From positions 1 through 64,000 of the forward strand of contig JAADEM010000002.1 of assembly GCA_013153405.1 (NCBI GenBank): DNA of 64,000 nucleotides. The letters are read 5' to 3'. Below the pieces are notes generated by a model that searched no databases, had not been told where the DNA came from, and saw nothing but the letters and a program-made list of their open reading frames with translations. The position numbers and the translations under genes were made by a program. Source of the stretch: Chlorobiota bacterium (GTDB lineage Bacteria; Bacteroidota; Bacteroidia; Bacteroidales; Marinilabiliaceae). Below are positions 53,491 to 63,660 of this stretch, in pieces (position 1 is the stretch's first letter; each line of letters starts with the position of its first letter).

Positions 53491-56118
53491 TTATTTTTTA
53501 AGGTTCTCAATTGATGCCTTCAGTGTTTGTATTTTTGCCTCAGCATCGGCCTGTTTCTGACGCTCCTTGGCCACAACAGCTTCGGGAGCATTGTTCACAA
53601 ACCTTTCATTGCTCAGCTTTTTCTTAACCGAATTCAGAAACCCTTCCTGATATTTCAGCTCCTCTTCTAGTTTCTTTATCTCTTGTTCCACATCAATCAG
53701 ACCCTCCATCGGGACAAAATACTCTGTGGTTTTAACCATAAAAGAAACAGCCCCCTCCACTTTGGCATCTACTTTATTAATCTCTTTCAGATTAGCAAGC
53801 TTGGCAATCACCTCATCGAACATCGGGTCATAATCAGTACCTGCCGGAAGAACAGACAATGAAAGTTGCTCTTTAGGAGGAATATTCTTCTCCTTGCGAA
53901 CGGTACGTACATTACCAACAACTTCTTTTGCCGTTTCGAACAATTCCACAACCTTACGGTTAATCACCGTTGCTACCGGCATATCCGAAATCATAATGCT
54001 TTCTCCCTCTTTACGCTCATCAAGCAACTGCCATATCTCTTCGGTAATGAACGGCATAAACGGATGCAGCAGACGAAGCAGCTTATCAAAGAACTCAACT
54101 GTTGCTTTGTAGGTTTCCGCATCAAGCGGCTGTTGATATCCGGGCTTAACAGCTTCGAGATACCATGATGAAAACTCCTGCCAGAATGTGGTATAAACAG
54201 TCATCAAAGCATCGGAGATACGATATTTTGAAAAATGATCATCTACAAGCTCAATAGTGCTGTTCAACTTCTGCTCAAACCACATTATTGCTTCTTTTGC
54301 ACTTTCGGGCTGTTCAATATCACTGCTTACCTCCCACCCTTTAACAAGGCGGAATGCATTCCATATCTTGTTTGCAAAGTTTCTTCCCTGCTCAGGCAGA
54401 CTCTCGTCGAACAGCAAGTCACCGCCTGCAGGAGAGCAAAGCAGCATACCTACACGAACACCATCGGCTCCGTATTTGGCAATCAGATCAAGCGGATCAG
54501 GAGAGTTACCCAGCGACTTGCTCATCTTACGACGAAGCTTGTCACGCACCATTCCGGTAAAGTATACATTCTTGAACGGATACTTACCTTTGAAATGATA
54601 ACCCGCAATTATCATCCTGGCCACCCAGAAAAATATAATATCGTGACCTGTTACAAGGTCGTTGGTCGGGTAATAATAATTTATATCCTCATTATCCTCA
54701 AAACCGTCGAAAACAGTTATTGGCCACAACCACGATGAAGCCCAGGTATCAAGCACATCCTCGTCCTGACGCAGATCGTTCATTGTAAGGTTGGCATTGC
54801 CGGTTTTCTCCTTGGCCATTTCAAGTGCCTGTTCGGGAGTTTCGGCCACCACATAAGAACCATCCTCAAGGTAATAAACAGGAATACGGTGTCCCCACCA
54901 TAGCTGACGTGAGATACACCAGTCCTTCACATTCTCCATCCAGTGGCGGTAAACATTCTTGAACTTCTTGGGATGAAATACAACCTCATCGTTCATCACC
55001 GCATCAAGGGCCGGCTTGGAAAGCTCCTTCATTTTCAGGAACCACTGCGTTGACAACTTCGGCTCAATGATATCATCGGTACGCTCCGAGAATCCGACTT
55101 TATTTGTATAATCCTCAACCTTAACCAGATTACCGGCTTTTTCCAGATCTTCAACTATTTTTTTGCGAACCTCGAAACGGTCTTCTCCGACATACAGCTG
55201 TGCCACCTCACTCATTGTACCGTCATCGTTCAGGATATCGTACGATTCAAGATTATGGCGCATTCCAATCTCATAGTCATTAATGTCGTGTGCCGGAGTA
55301 ATCTTCAGACAACCTGTTCCGAACTCCATATCAACATACTCATCTTCGATGATGGGTACCGAGCGGTTAATGAGAGGCACAATCACTCTTTTCCCTTTAA
55401 GATGCTTAAACCTGTCATCATTGGGGTTCACACAAACAGCCGAATCGCCGAGAATAGTCTCAGGGCGTGTTGTAGCAATGGTGACATACTCATCTTCAGT
55501 TCCCTCAATTTTATAGCGCAGATAGTACAGTTTCGACTGCACCTCTTTGTAAATAACTTCTTCATCGGATACTGCAGTCTGGGCTTTGGTATCCCAGTTT
55601 ATCATACGAACCCCGCGATAGATGTACCCCTCGTTGTAAAGCTGAACGAATGACTTTATCACCCCCTTGCTACGTATCTCATCCATTGTAAAGCAGGTAC
55701 GGTCCCAATCGCACGAAGCACCAAGCTTCTGAAGCTGTTTCAGAATTATGCCACCATGCTTATCAGTCCAGTCCCAGGCGTGTTTCAGAAACTCTTCGCG
55801 CGAAAGATCATCCTTGTTTACACCTTCCTCTTTCAGCTTGTTTACCACTTTTGCTTCGGTGGCAATGGATGCATGGTCGGTGCCTGGAACCCAGCAGGCA
55901 TTCTTGCCCGACATACGCGCTCTGCGTATCAGTATGTCCTGAATTGTATTATTCAGCATATGCCCCATATGCAAAACCCCGGTAACGTTTGGCGGGGGTA
56001 TCACAATGGTATACGGCTCACGATCGTCGGGAACCGATTTGAAATATTTGTTTTCCAACCAGTATTTATACCACTTATCCTCGGTTTGTGCGGGATTGTA
56101 CTTACTTGCAATATCCAT
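53491..56118 (-). CDS. valS: Valine--tRNA ligase
   Basis: An 875-residue class I synthetase. The HIGH motif region is [16 protein letters not shown] near residue 45. The editing (CP1) domain lies at about 190-330, with [26 protein letters not shown] is near 525. An anticodon-binding helical domain follows, and a C-terminal coiled-coil arm (about 800-875) contacts tRNA. The length is normal. The stop is followed by a double hairpin and a terminator. Confidence 0.97.
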   Translation of the reverse strand: MDIASKYNPAQTEDKWYKYWLENKYFKSVPDDREPYTIVIPPPNVTGVLHMGHMLNNTIQDILIRRARMSGKNACWVPGTDHASIATEAKVVNKLKEEGVNKDDLSREEFLKHAWDWTDKHGGIILKQLQKLGASCDWDRTCFTMDEIRSKGVIKSFVQLYNEGYIYRGVRMINWDTKAQTAVSDEEVIYKEVQSKLYYLRYKIEGTEDEYVTIATTRPETILGDSAVCVNPNDDRFKHLKGKRVIVPLINRSVPIIEDEYVDMEFGTGCLKITPAHDINDYEIGMRHNLESYDILNDDGTMSEVAQLYVGEDRFEVRKKIVEDLEKAGNLVKVEDYTNKVGFSERTDDIIEPKLSTQWFLKMKELSKPALDAVMNDEVVFHPKKFKNVYRHWMENVKDWCISRQLWWGHRIPVYYLEDGSYVVAETPEQALEMAKEKTGNANLTMNDLRQDEDVLDTWASSWLWPITVFDGFEDNEDINYYYPTNDLVTGHDIIFFWVARMIIAGYHFKGKYPFKNVYFTGMVRDKLRRKMSKSLGNSPDPLDLIAKYGADGVRVGMLLCSPAGGDLLFDESLPEQGRNFANKIWNAFRLVKGWEVSSDIEQPESAKEAIMWFEQKLNSTIELVDDHFSKYRISDALMTVYTTFWQEFSSWYLEAVKPGYQQPLDAETYKATVEFFDKLLRLLHPFMPFITEEIWQLLDERKEGESIMISDMPVATVINRKVVELFETAKEVVGNVRTVRKEKNIPPKEQLSLSVLPAGTDYDPMFDEVIAKLANLKEINKVDAKVEGAVSFMVKTTEYFVPMEGLIDVEQEIKKLEEELKYQEGFLNSVKKKLSNERFVNNAPEAVVAKERQKQADAEAKIQTLKASIENLKK

Positions 56119-56155
56119 AATATGTTATTGTTTTTTATTTCCTAAAATGAAGTTG

Positions 56156-56163
56156 CAAAAGTA
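56156..56163 (-). promoter_or_regulatory. -7 element for valS
   Basis: Minus-strand TACTTTTG, an exact TAnnTTTG match, 38 bases before the valS ATG. No T-box leader is visible in the short upstream region. Confidence 0.45.
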
Positions 56164-56235
56164 CAATTTTTTGTGTTAAACACAGAGTTCCATTATTTAA
56201 AATAAGTGAAATCGGTATAAGCAAAATCACAAAAC

Positions 56236-56262
56236 AAAAAAAAAGGCGCCTTTATGACGCCT
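56236..56262 (-). terminator. Intrinsic terminator after RRM gene
   Basis: On the minus strand stem AGGCG/CGCCT with a 9-base loop is followed by a run of about ten T. Confidence 0.75.
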
Positions 56263-56287
56263 GAGAATTTTCAAAAACCAATATTTT

Positions 56288-56578
56288 TCAATAGCGGTTT
56301 CCTGAATCGTTATAACCTCTGCTTCTGTTTCCGTCATTAGAACGGGGACGTGCTTCCTTAACAACAATACGACTTCCGTCGAGTTCCGAATCGTTCAATT
56401 CTTCAATGGCTTCGCGCCCTGCTGCATCATCCATCTCCACAAATCCGTAACGTTTTGAGTTTCCTGTTTCGCGATCAAAGATCACTTTAGCCGATATCAC
56501 TTCTCCGAACCGGCTGAATGCGTTTTGTAAGTCCTCTCCGGTAGTACGGGAACTTAACCTTGCAATAAAGATGTTCAT
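56288..56578 (-). CDS. RNA-binding protein with one RRM domain
   Basis: A 96-residue protein whose first 80 residues are a single RNA recognition motif: RNP2 as IFIARL and RNP1 as KRYGFVEM, both with the aromatic residues used for stacking. The tail is Arg/Gly/Asn/Ser-rich (SRGYNDSGNRY), as in bacterial RRM cold-inducible proteins. The start at 56578 (MNIFIARLS) is preferred over an upstream Met because the domain begins there. A promoter with an exact -7 element lies about 90 bases upstream, leaving a leader of about 85 bases that could fold at low temperature (inference). Confidence 0.92.
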   Translation of the reverse strand: MNIFIARLSSRTTGEDLQNAFSRFGEVISAKVIFDRETGNSKRYGFVEMDDAAGREAIEELNDSELDGSRIVVKEARPRSNDGNRSRGYNDSGNRY

Positions 56579-56669
56579 AGTAAAAGTAAAAAATGTTGAG
56601 TTAATAAAATGACAGTGAATCAATAAAGGACTTAAAAATGTAGTTCTGTAAAAATTCGACCTGTTACTA

Positions 56670-56700
56670 CAAAGATAAAAATATACGTCAGATTTGCCAA
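56670..56700 (-). promoter_or_regulatory. Promoter of the RRM gene
   Basis: On the minus strand TTGG (56700-56697), 19 bases, then TATCTTTG (56677-56670), an exact -7 match. It gives a 5' leader of roughly 85 bases. Confidence 0.55.
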
Positions 56701-56706
56701 TAAATT

Positions 56707-59343
56707 CTAATCAAACTTAAAAGCCACACGAAAGCCCCAGCGACTGTATTTTCCATCTTCAAATCCTACAAAAACACCGGCACTGCCCATAAAAAATATC
56801 TGACTAATACCGTATCCGAATTCTGTATAGTTCTTAAACGACGGCTGTGTAAGATAACGGGCATAAAGATTCTCAAGCCACAAGCGGTTACTGAAGAATG
56901 GCAGATATTTCAAAGCCAGATATGGCGAAGTATAAGTCAGATGCCCCGTAATAAATTTATCATTCGTACTGTACCTGTAATCTTCGAGCAGCACAAACGA
57001 CTCATCCCAGTTACGGAACATAACAGGAATCTGTGAAGTGTTAAAATGATAAAATTCAGAAAAGTGCATCTGTTTGTTTCCGGTAAAATACCCGCCCTCA
57101 ACCGACCATTTAAAAGAAGAGAACACGCCCCATTCGCGTTTCTGATTCACTTTTGCACTTACCAGCCCGAAATCAGATACACTGTTGAACACAGACTTTA
57201 AGCCCGCTTTATAACTGACCGTGAATGTGGGATACTTTGATCCGAGCATTATCTTACGCCCTTTGTACATCCTGTATTTCAGCCGCGGCGTATAGCTGAG
57301 CGAAACACCCGCATTGAATCCTCGCTGACTGTTAAGCTCCGCATCAGTCACCTGCGGATTATCCGGCGTATTGGAGGCATAAACCTCATCTTTCCTGAAA
57401 AAGGAGTAGTCTGTAATATTGTACAACCGTGTATAACGGTGGAATCCGGTACCGGCAGTAAGCCGCAAACCGTGAGCGATATCAATTCCGGCAGTAAGCG
57501 ACAATTGATCATCACCATACAGCTTCATAAAATGGTCTTTGAAAAACAGAGCCGAAAACATATTCAAGGTACGGTCGATACCGTAATACCGGTTAAAATC
57601 GCGCGACTGCTGTCCGAAAGAAACCGATACCACTCCCCGGCGCTTAACGGCAAAGTTTGTCACGACATTCACATCCCAGTACAGTTTGTTACGATCGAAT
57701 GCATATTTCAAAAACGGGCTGAAGCTGATACCGTGCAAAGAATCTATTTTATAGCGTAACCTTCCGCTTTGTTTATACGACCATCCGTCCACAGCATTAA
57801 AATCAAGTGCCTTCCAGTTGAAAAGCCCGTCATACCTTATCCTCAAAGACGAGTCACAAACATAATGTGTTCCGCCCCATAAAAAACCACCCATAAACCT
57901 GTTGAACTTTCTTTTTTTATACCTACCGGTTGTATCGCTCTTTTCTGCTTTTATCTCCTGCAATACCGAATCACGCACCTCGAAACTGTGCAGCTCGTCT
58001 TTTGTCAAAGGTATTGGCCGCATAGAGTTCCAGAATGCCGAATCCCTTTTTACGGAATCTTTTTTCACAGTAAGCTTATAATTCGAAACCACCTCGAGCG
58101 ACTCATCATCCTCTTTTGTCTTTGCCTCCTTCTCTATCAGACGTGAAAGTTTTATCATATCCCTGTTTGTCAGCTCTTCCTTGGCTAGAAGCTCCTCCAT
58201 CTTTTTCTGGTTTTTCGAAAGCTTATTATCCCCGGCTTCTGCTTTCAGCGTATCGGTTTTTGCCTTCTCCTCTTCGGCATACTTTTGCATTAACATATCA
58301 GGCACTGGCAACTCTCTATTCAGGCGTATATTGCTGTACTTCACGGCACCTGTATATTTAAACTCTGCTTTTATGCCGAACACCGATGCATCAATATCGA
58401 TAAAATGGTTCACCGGCAGCCATACTTTCTCTTTCACAGGAGCATAAACCTGTTTTATATGATAAGTTCCGAAAAATGCCTCATTAATTAAGTCAACGGA
58501 ATACAGATTCCAAAGTCCATCAACTATGTAAATCTTACCCCTGAACAACTGCTGGCTTTTTCTGCGCGGAATAACCTGAATTATATTTACCGTAACATCA
58601 CCGTAATCCATAAATCCAAGATACCTGAACCTGTAATGGGAAAAAGCATTCGGTGCCAGAGGCGATATTGTAATTCCAATGTTTGGGCTGTAAAAACTAC
58701 TTGTAATATACCCCATTGGTGAACCGTCGTCATTGCCGGGAAAAGTTGAACGAAAAGATAATACTTTGTGATCGTACTTATCGGGAGCATCAAAAGTTAT
58801 CTCATTCAATGATTCTACTGTATATGTTTCACCCTCTTTTATTTTTTGTCCATCAACTTCCATTTTATTGGAAAGAAGCCGGGGTATATTTTTCATTATC
58901 AAAGTTCCTTTAAGATAAACCTCCGATTCATAATGGCCAACTTGCCTCAGGTAATAGGGAGCCAGCGCGATTGCTTTACGCATTACGGGATATGCAGGAT
59001 CCTCGCCTCCCGAATACACCTTTACCTCTTTCAGCCGGATATCCTGTTTATGCAATGTAACATCTTTTACCGTAAATCCATCTTTCACTTCTATATTGAA
59101 TTCCTTACGCTCATATCCCATTGCCTGATACACCACATCGTAAATGCCCGGCTCCAGATTTATTTCATAATAGCCAAATTCATTGGTCGTAGTGCCGGTT
59201 GTGGTCTTTTTCAGATAGATAGTTGTATACGGAACAGGCGCACCGTTACCATCGACTACCCGTCCCCGTATACCCTGGGCAGATAACAGGAAAGAAAAAA
59301 CAAAAAACAAAAGAATTGTAATTGATTGTCGCAACAGAAGCAT
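56707..59343 (-). CDS. DUF5686 family outer-membrane protein with carboxypeptidase-regulatory-like domain
   Basis: An 878-residue outer-membrane protein. The signal peptide ends at LLSA before Gln23. Residues about 24-105 are a CarboxypepD_reg-like beta-sandwich (IRGRVVDGNGAPVPYTTIYL), as at the N terminus of TonB-dependent proteins. Residues 110-380 match the DUF5686 pattern (YPVMRKAIALAPYY; FRGKIYIVDGLWNLYSVDL). A charged linker follows, then about 400 residues of amphipathic beta strands ending in GFRVAFKFD, an outer-membrane-barrel C terminus with final aromatic Phe. It has no TonB box. The function is unknown; a surface transport or assembly role is likely. Confidence 0.85.
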   Translation of the reverse strand: MLLLRQSITILLFFVFSFLLSAQGIRGRVVDGNGAPVPYTTIYLKKTTTGTTTNEFGYYEINLEPGIYDVVYQAMGYERKEFNIEVKDGFTVKDVTLHKQDIRLKEVKVYSGGEDPAYPVMRKAIALAPYYLRQVGHYESEVYLKGTLIMKNIPRLLSNKMEVDGQKIKEGETYTVESLNEITFDAPDKYDHKVLSFRSTFPGNDDGSPMGYITSSFYSPNIGITISPLAPNAFSHYRFRYLGFMDYGDVTVNIIQVIPRRKSQQLFRGKIYIVDGLWNLYSVDLINEAFFGTYHIKQVYAPVKEKVWLPVNHFIDIDASVFGIKAEFKYTGAVKYSNIRLNRELPVPDMLMQKYAEEEKAKTDTLKAEAGDNKLSKNQKKMEELLAKEELTNRDMIKLSRLIEKEAKTKEDDESLEVVSNYKLTVKKDSVKRDSAFWNSMRPIPLTKDELHSFEVRDSVLQEIKAEKSDTTGRYKKRKFNRFMGGFLWGGTHYVCDSSLRIRYDGLFNWKALDFNAVDGWSYKQSGRLRYKIDSLHGISFSPFLKYAFDRNKLYWDVNVVTNFAVKRRGVVSVSFGQQSRDFNRYYGIDRTLNMFSALFFKDHFMKLYGDDQLSLTAGIDIAHGLRLTAGTGFHRYTRLYNITDYSFFRKDEVYASNTPDNPQVTDAELNSQRGFNAGVSLSYTPRLKYRMYKGRKIMLGSKYPTFTVSYKAGLKSVFNSVSDFGLVSAKVNQKREWGVFSSFKWSVEGGYFTGNKQMHFSEFYHFNTSQIPVMFRNWDESFVLLEDYRYSTNDKFITGHLTYTSPYLALKYLPFFSNRLWLENLYARYLTQPSFKNYTEFGYGISQIFFMGSAGVFVGFEDGKYSRWGFRVAFKFD

Positions 59344-59485
59344 ACTTTAAATTTTGGGGTTGATCATTTAATTGTAGACATTTTTCTTCTTTTAATCACG
59401 TATTGTAACTTAAAATATTCTGAACAAATATGGATTAATTCACAAAAAGATGCATAAAATCATAAAATATTAACAACACAAAAGT

Positions 59486-59493
59486 TAATTTTG
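59486..59493 (+). promoter_or_regulatory. -7 element for aminotransferase gene
   Basis: TAATTTTG matches TAnnTTTG exactly, 38 bases before the ATG at 59532. No good -33 partner. Confidence 0.4.
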
Positions 59494-59531
59494 TTAGCCA
59501 AAATTTTAGCAATTATTAAATTTTAAACGAT

Positions 59532-60731
59532 ATGCCAACTATTTCAACAAGAGGCCGCCAAATGCCGCCATCCCCTATACGAAAACTTGTTCCATATTCG
59601 GAAGAAGCAAAACAAAAAGGAGTAAAAGTTTATCATCTGAATATAGGCCAGCCCGATATCAGAACACCGGAGGTTGCACTTGAAGCTGTCAGAAATACCG
59701 ATTTAAAAGTTATTGAATACAGTCATTCGGCAGGTATAGAAAGTTACCGCAAAAAACTTGCCCGCTATTATCAGGGAATAGGCATCGATGTAGACCACAA
59801 TGACCTTCTTGTAACCACCGGCGGATCCGAGGCTATTACGTTTGCTTTTATGAGCTGCCTGAATCCGGGCGATGAAGTTATAATACCGGAACCATTTTAT
59901 GCTAACTATAACAGTTTTGCTACTGCGGCAGGAGTAAAAGTTAAACCTATCGAATCATACATTGAAGACGGATTTGCACTTCCCTCAATTAATAAATTTG
60001 AAGAACTGATAACAGACAAAACAAAAGCAATAATTATCTGTAATCCTAACAATCCTACCGGATATCTATATTCGGAAGAAGAGATGAACAGCTTGCGTGA
60101 TCTGGTACTTAAATATGATCTTTATCTCTTTTCCGACGAGGTTTACCGTGAGTTCTGTTACGATGGACACAAGCACATTTCGGCAATGAAACTTGAAGGA
60201 ATTGAGAATAATGTTGTAATGTTCGATTCAGTTTCGAAAAGATACAGCGAATGTGGTGTTAGAATAGGAACACTCGTTTCAAAGAACAAGGAAGTAATGA
60301 GCACTGCTCTGAAGTTTGCACAGGCACGCCTCAGCCCTCCCACTTTCGGACAAATAATTGCTGAAGCATCACTCGATACGCCAAAATCATATTTCGACGA
60401 AGTTCAGCAGGAGTATATCGAGCGACGTAATTTTCTTGTTGAAGGACTTAATAAAATACCGGGAGTATACACACCAAAGCCCAAAGGAGCTTTTTACACT
60501 GTGGCTAAACTGCCGGTAGACGACTCCGATAAATTCTGCCAATGGATACTGAGCGATTTCAGCCATAAGAACCAGACGGTTATGATGGCTCCGGCTTCTG
60601 GTTTTTACAGCACACCAGGCAGAGGTAAAAACGAAGTACGCATTGCATACGTTCTGAAAAAAGAAGACCTGGCCAATGCTCTTGAAGTACTTGAAAAAGC
60701 TCTTGAGGCCTATCCGGGAAGAACGGAATAG
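59532..60731 (+). CDS. PLP-dependent aminotransferase, class I/II
   Basis: A 399-residue fold-type I aminotransferase of the AspC/AAT subgroup. Visible hallmarks are the YSHSAGIESYRKKLARYY segment, TTGGSEAITFAF in the PLP phosphate region, IICNPNNPTGYLYS (Asn contacting PLP), LFSDEVYREF (Asp pairing with the ring nitrogen) and SVSKRYSECGVRIG (Schiff-base Lys and phosphate-binding Arg). The amino donor cannot be assigned from sequence alone; aspartate or a broad-range role is likely. It is monocistronic and followed by a repeat-rich gap. Confidence 0.93.
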   Translation: MPTISTRGRQMPPSPIRKLVPYSEEAKQKGVKVYHLNIGQPDIRTPEVALEAVRNTDLKVIEYSHSAGIESYRKKLARYYQGIGIDVDHNDLLVTTGGSEAITFAFMSCLNPGDEVIIPEPFYANYNSFATAAGVKVKPIESYIEDGFALPSINKFEELITDKTKAIIICNPNNPTGYLYSEEEMNSLRDLVLKYDLYLFSDEVYREFCYDGHKHISAMKLEGIENNVVMFDSVSKRYSECGVRIGTLVSKNKEVMSTALKFAQARLSPPTFGQIIAEASLDTPKSYFDEVQQEYIERRNFLVEGLNKIPGVYTPKPKGAFYTVAKLPVDDSDKFCQWILSDFSHKNQTVMMAPASGFYSTPGRGKNEVRIAYVLKKEDLANALEVLEKALEAYPGRTE

Positions 60732-60751
60732 AAAAATATTTACGGAATTTA

Positions 60752-60899
60752 GTGAGGAAGCTGTCCAAAAAGTGATTTTCTCGCAAAGGCGCAAAGACAC
60801 AAAAAAGATTAGTATTGAAAATCAATTATTTGACTTTGCGACTTCAGTGTCTTTGCGTGATATTTTCATCATTTCTGTTCTTTTTAGACAACCCCTCAC
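60752..60899. repeat. Small MITE-like element D
   Basis: A 148-bp non-coding element with imperfect ends of about 20 bases: GTGAGGAAGCTGTCCAAAAAG on the left, and on the right the reverse complement of GTGAGGGGTTGTCTAAAAAG. Inside is a second inverted pair, CGCAAAGACAC with GTGTCTTTGCG, the 'cgcaaaggcgcaaagacac' string. The ends are related to, but distinct from, those of copies A-C (shared TGTCCAAAAAGT). Confidence 0.6.
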
Positions 60900-61026
60900 T
60901 TTTTTGTTTAAGTTCTTTGACGCTTACTGTCTTCACTCTGTTTTTACACCCTATCTCCCTTGAGGGAGGAAACTCATTAGCTTACCCTTCAGGGTCCGTA
61001 TGGCCAATCGGACAAACGTGAGGGGT
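60891..61026. repeat. Small palindrome-rich element E overlapping D
   Basis: ACCCCTCAC (60891-60899) and GTGAGGGGT (61018-61026) are perfect 9-base inverted ends 118 bases apart. Between them lie CTCCCT-tg-AGGGAG (60955-60968), ACCCT-tc-AGGGT (60984-60995) and GTCCG/CGGAC (60994-61013). It shares its left end with the right end of element D. A further hairpin, GCTCC-gta-GGAGC, lies outside at 61058-61070. No ORF. Confidence 0.5.
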
Positions 61027-61183
61027 AAAAACACAAGTAGGATTTAAACGGTGCAAAGCTCCGTAGGAGCGGCATATTTGTTGCCCCGGGGATCAACCCG
61101 CGGATAAAAAAATGACAAAACCCCGTCACGCCCCTCCCTTAGATACCGAAAAGAAAAGGCCTCACCACAACCCTACCCTCTGG

Positions 61184-61213
61184 TTTTCGGCTCAAATAAT
61201 TTTTCTACCTTTG
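61184..61213 (+). promoter_or_regulatory. Promoter candidate for FtsX-like gene
   Basis: TACCTTTG at 61206-61213 is an exact -7 match, with TTTTCGG at 61184-61190 as a weak -33. The GTG start is at 61231. Confidence 0.5.
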
Positions 61214-61230
61214 CAACAAACCTTTTAAAA

Positions 61231-62484
61231 GTGAATCTGGAACTCTTCATTGCCCGTAAAATACAAAGCGGCGGACTAACAGGAAAAAAACTTGCCGGAC
61301 CGGTTACTAAAGTAGCTACACTTGGTATTATACTCGGCATGGTAGTTATGATTTTATCATTGGCAATAGGTTTTGGATTTAAAAAAGAAATAAGAGAAAA
61401 AATAACCGGATTCGGGGCTCACATTCAGATAATGAATTATGACTACAACCAGTCGTACGAAACAAATCCCATTGCTCCTGACAGCAGCCTGATTAAAGCA
61501 ATTGAAAATGTCACCGGAGTAAAACATGTTCAGAAATTTGCCACCAAACCCGGAATGATAAAAACGAATGATGCCATTCAGGGAATCGTACTTAAAGGAG
61601 CCGGAACAGATTTTGACTGGAGTTTTTTCAAAACCATTCTTACCGAAGGTGATACCCTGAGCATTTCTGACTCCGTAAGATCAAATGATATTCTGATATC
61701 GCGCAAACTTGCACAAATGCTGCACCTATCGCTGGGAGATGATCTGCGAATGTATTTTCTACAAAAAAACAAAATAGCTCCAAGAGCGCGCAAATTCAGA
61801 ATACACGGTATTTTTGACTCCAATCTGCCTGAGTTTGATATGATATACGCCATTGTGGACATTAAGCAGGTTCAGCGGTTAAATAACTGGAGTCCCGCTC
61901 AGGTATCAGGACTTGAGATATGGATAAACAATTTCAATGATATAGAAAAAGTGGGAAACGAAGTACGCTCTGTTGCTTCTGCATTCATCGGCAACAACGG
62001 AACGATGTTGCGCACCCGAACCATACTTGACATGCAACCGCAGATATTCGGCTGGCTCGACCTTCTGGATATGAATGTTCTGGTAATACTTGTGCTGATA
62101 ATGATAGTGGCCGGTTTCAATATGGTTTCGGGACTTCTGATACTTATTCTGGAAAGGACAAATATGATAGGTATACTCAAGGCATTGGGAATACAAAACG
62201 GGTCATTACGAAAGATATTTATTTACCTTGCTACTTTCATTGTGGGGCGTGGTCTTATATGGGGAAATTTTATTGGTGTAACCTTATCGCTTATTCAGAA
62301 ATATACAGGAATAATAAAACTTGACCCTGAGAATTATTACCTCGAGACTGTTCCCATTCAGCTTTCCTTCCTGCATTTGTTAATTCTTAATGCTGTAACC
62401 ATAATTATTACAACATTAATGATGTTTGGACCATCTTATCTGGCATCTAAGATTTCACCGGTGAAAGCTATCAGATTCGATTAA
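61231..62484 (+). CDS. FtsX-like ABC transporter permease (LolC/LolE-like)
   Basis: A 417-residue permease with the MacB/FtsX plan. A first helix (VATLGIILGMVVMILSLAIGFGF, about 30-52) is followed by a large periplasmic MacB-PCD-type domain (about 55-265). Three C-terminal helices (about 275-300, 325-350, 380-405) complete it, with ISPVKAIRF at the end as in LolC/LolE. It is expected to work with an ATPase to extract lipoproteins from the inner membrane or move related lipids; no ATPase gene is adjacent. The only plausible start is GTG at 61231, just after a good promoter; the N terminus NLELFIARKIQSG matches the family start. Confidence 0.88.
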   Translation: MNLELFIARKIQSGGLTGKKLAGPVTKVATLGIILGMVVMILSLAIGFGFKKEIREKITGFGAHIQIMNYDYNQSYETNPIAPDSSLIKAIENVTGVKHVQKFATKPGMIKTNDAIQGIVLKGAGTDFDWSFFKTILTEGDTLSISDSVRSNDILISRKLAQMLHLSLGDDLRMYFLQKNKIAPRARKFRIHGIFDSNLPEFDMIYAIVDIKQVQRLNNWSPAQVSGLEIWINNFNDIEKVGNEVRSVASAFIGNNGTMLRTRTILDMQPQIFGWLDLLDMNVLVILVLIMIVAGFNMVSGLLILILERTNMIGILKALGIQNGSLRKIFIYLATFIVGRGLIWGNFIGVTLSLIQKYTGIIKLDPENYYLETVPIQLSFLHLLILNAVTIIITTLMMFGPSYLASKISPVKAIRFD

Positions 62485-62802
62485 ACAATGTCCCAATACG
62501 TACACCGCAATGTTCGGATATGAACAGAAACATCTTCTACTTACAAGCTTTCCATATTTTATTCCTGATTTTTCGATAAAGTGTTTCAGGCACTCCCGTT
62601 TCTTAAAAACAATAAACTGCCGGGGAAGCTTATCTTCAGACATCCTAGTTCATCAGATAAACCTGTTACAAAGGTTTCGTAGTGAAATCGCCATGTCCGC
62701 ATATTGTATCTCTCATATAATTCATAGGTCCTTTGTCGTATTTCACATAAAAGAAAACAAGATTACCGACATGTGTTAAGATTATACAATACATATAATA
62801 CA

Positions 62803-62849
62803 ATCGTGCATTTTCATAAAAAAGGTTAAAATGTTTTTTATGGCACGAT
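62803..62849. repeat. Two-tier inverted repeat
   Basis: Outer arms ATCGTGC (62803-62809) and GCACGAT (62843-62849); inner arms ATAAAAAA (62816-62823) and TTTTTTAT (62834-62841), loop of 10 bases, with an asymmetric 6-versus-1 internal bulge. Confidence 0.55.
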
Positions 62850-62904
62850 ATTTTCATTTGTTACTATGCATTAAATAAAGGTTTAAATTAATTAATAGGG
62901 GATT

Positions 62905-62930
62905 AAACCGGGATAATATCCCGGTTTTTT
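62905..62930 (+). terminator. Intrinsic terminator in the FtsX-Nudix gap
   Basis: Perfect stem AAACCGGGAT (62905-62914) with ATCCCGGTTT (62918-62927), 3-base loop, then further T. It is 420 bases beyond the nearest upstream stop codon. Confidence 0.9.
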
Positions 62931-62991
62931 CCTTTTAACAATTCTCTATAATACGCCGCAACATTTTTTTTATTTTCCCGTTACATACTTC

Positions 62992-63660
62992 ATGCAGAAA
63001 ACAGTTGAAATATTAAAACATCTATTGTCGCTGCCGTTACCCGGAGAAAAGGCACATAAGGTTATGTCATCATCGAAAAGATATACGGGCAAAGGCACTC
63101 CGGATCCTGAGAAAGCAAAAAAAAGCAGTGTTTTTATTTTGCTGTACAAAGAGAACGGAAAATGGATTATTCCTATGATTAAAAGGCCTGAGTACAAAGG
63201 GATACACGGAGGGCAGATAAGCCTACCGGGAGGAAAGTTCGATGAGTCAGACACAGATCTGCTACAAACAGCCTACAGGGAAACTTACGAAGAGATCGGA
63301 ATAGAAAAAGACAATATCATTTTTGCAGGAACACTTTCGGCATTATTTATACCCAACAGTAATTTCATTGTAATACCACAGGTAGGGGTACTGAATAAAT
63401 ATCCTCAATTCAGACCGGACGAAAGGGAAGTTGAAAAGATTGTAAAATTTCCACTCAACATACTTTTTGACAAATCAAGAGTAAAAACATTCACAAAAGT
63501 AGTTCGTGGAACATCAGTCATTGCACCTTATTACGATTTTAACGGAAATCAGATTTGGGGAGCAACAGCTATGATTCTCAACGAATTTGCAGAAATTATC
63601 AGAAACTCGGAGCTAAACGAAACAAAAAGCGGTATAAGTATAACAAACAATACACTTTAA
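62992..63660 (+). CDS. CoA pyrophosphatase-type Nudix hydrolase
   Basis: A 222-residue Nudix protein. The pre-Nudix segment IKRPEYKGIHGGQISLPGG corresponds to the CoA-pyrophosphatase family signature (LLTKR...H.GQISFPGG). The Nudix box reads GGKFDESDTDLL then AYRETYEEIG, with the RE-EE metal-binding residues intact. It should hydrolyse CoA and its derivatives to 3',5'-ADP and 4'-phosphopantetheine, controlling or recycling CoA. The last four bases overlap the convergent transglycosylase gene. Confidence 0.9.
   Translation: MQKTVEILKHLLSLPLPGEKAHKVMSSSKRYTGKGTPDPEKAKKSSVFILLYKENGKWIIPMIKRPEYKGIHGGQISLPGGKFDESDTDLLQTAYRETYEEIGIEKDNIIFAGTLSALFIPNSNFIVIPQVGVLNKYPQFRPDEREVEKIVKFPLNILFDKSRVKTFTKVVRGTSVIAPYYDFNGNQIWGATAMILNEFAEIIRNSELNETKSGISITNNTL

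Larger units (their letters stand above)
62485..62991. other. Gene-free gap with a long stem-loop and terminator
   Basis: A 507-base gap without a convincing ORF; short frames on both strands lack recognisable similarity. It contains a long inverted repeat at 62803-62849 and a strong terminator at 62905-62930. The first 300 bases show no clear structure. A small RNA ending at the terminator is possible but no promoter with the TAnnTTTG form was found. Confidence 0.45.

Noticed and set aside
62510-62779. 89-residue plus-strand frame after the FtsX-like gene
   Set aside because: Composition is random-like (many Cys, His, Ile), no ribosome-binding or promoter signal and no family resemblance.
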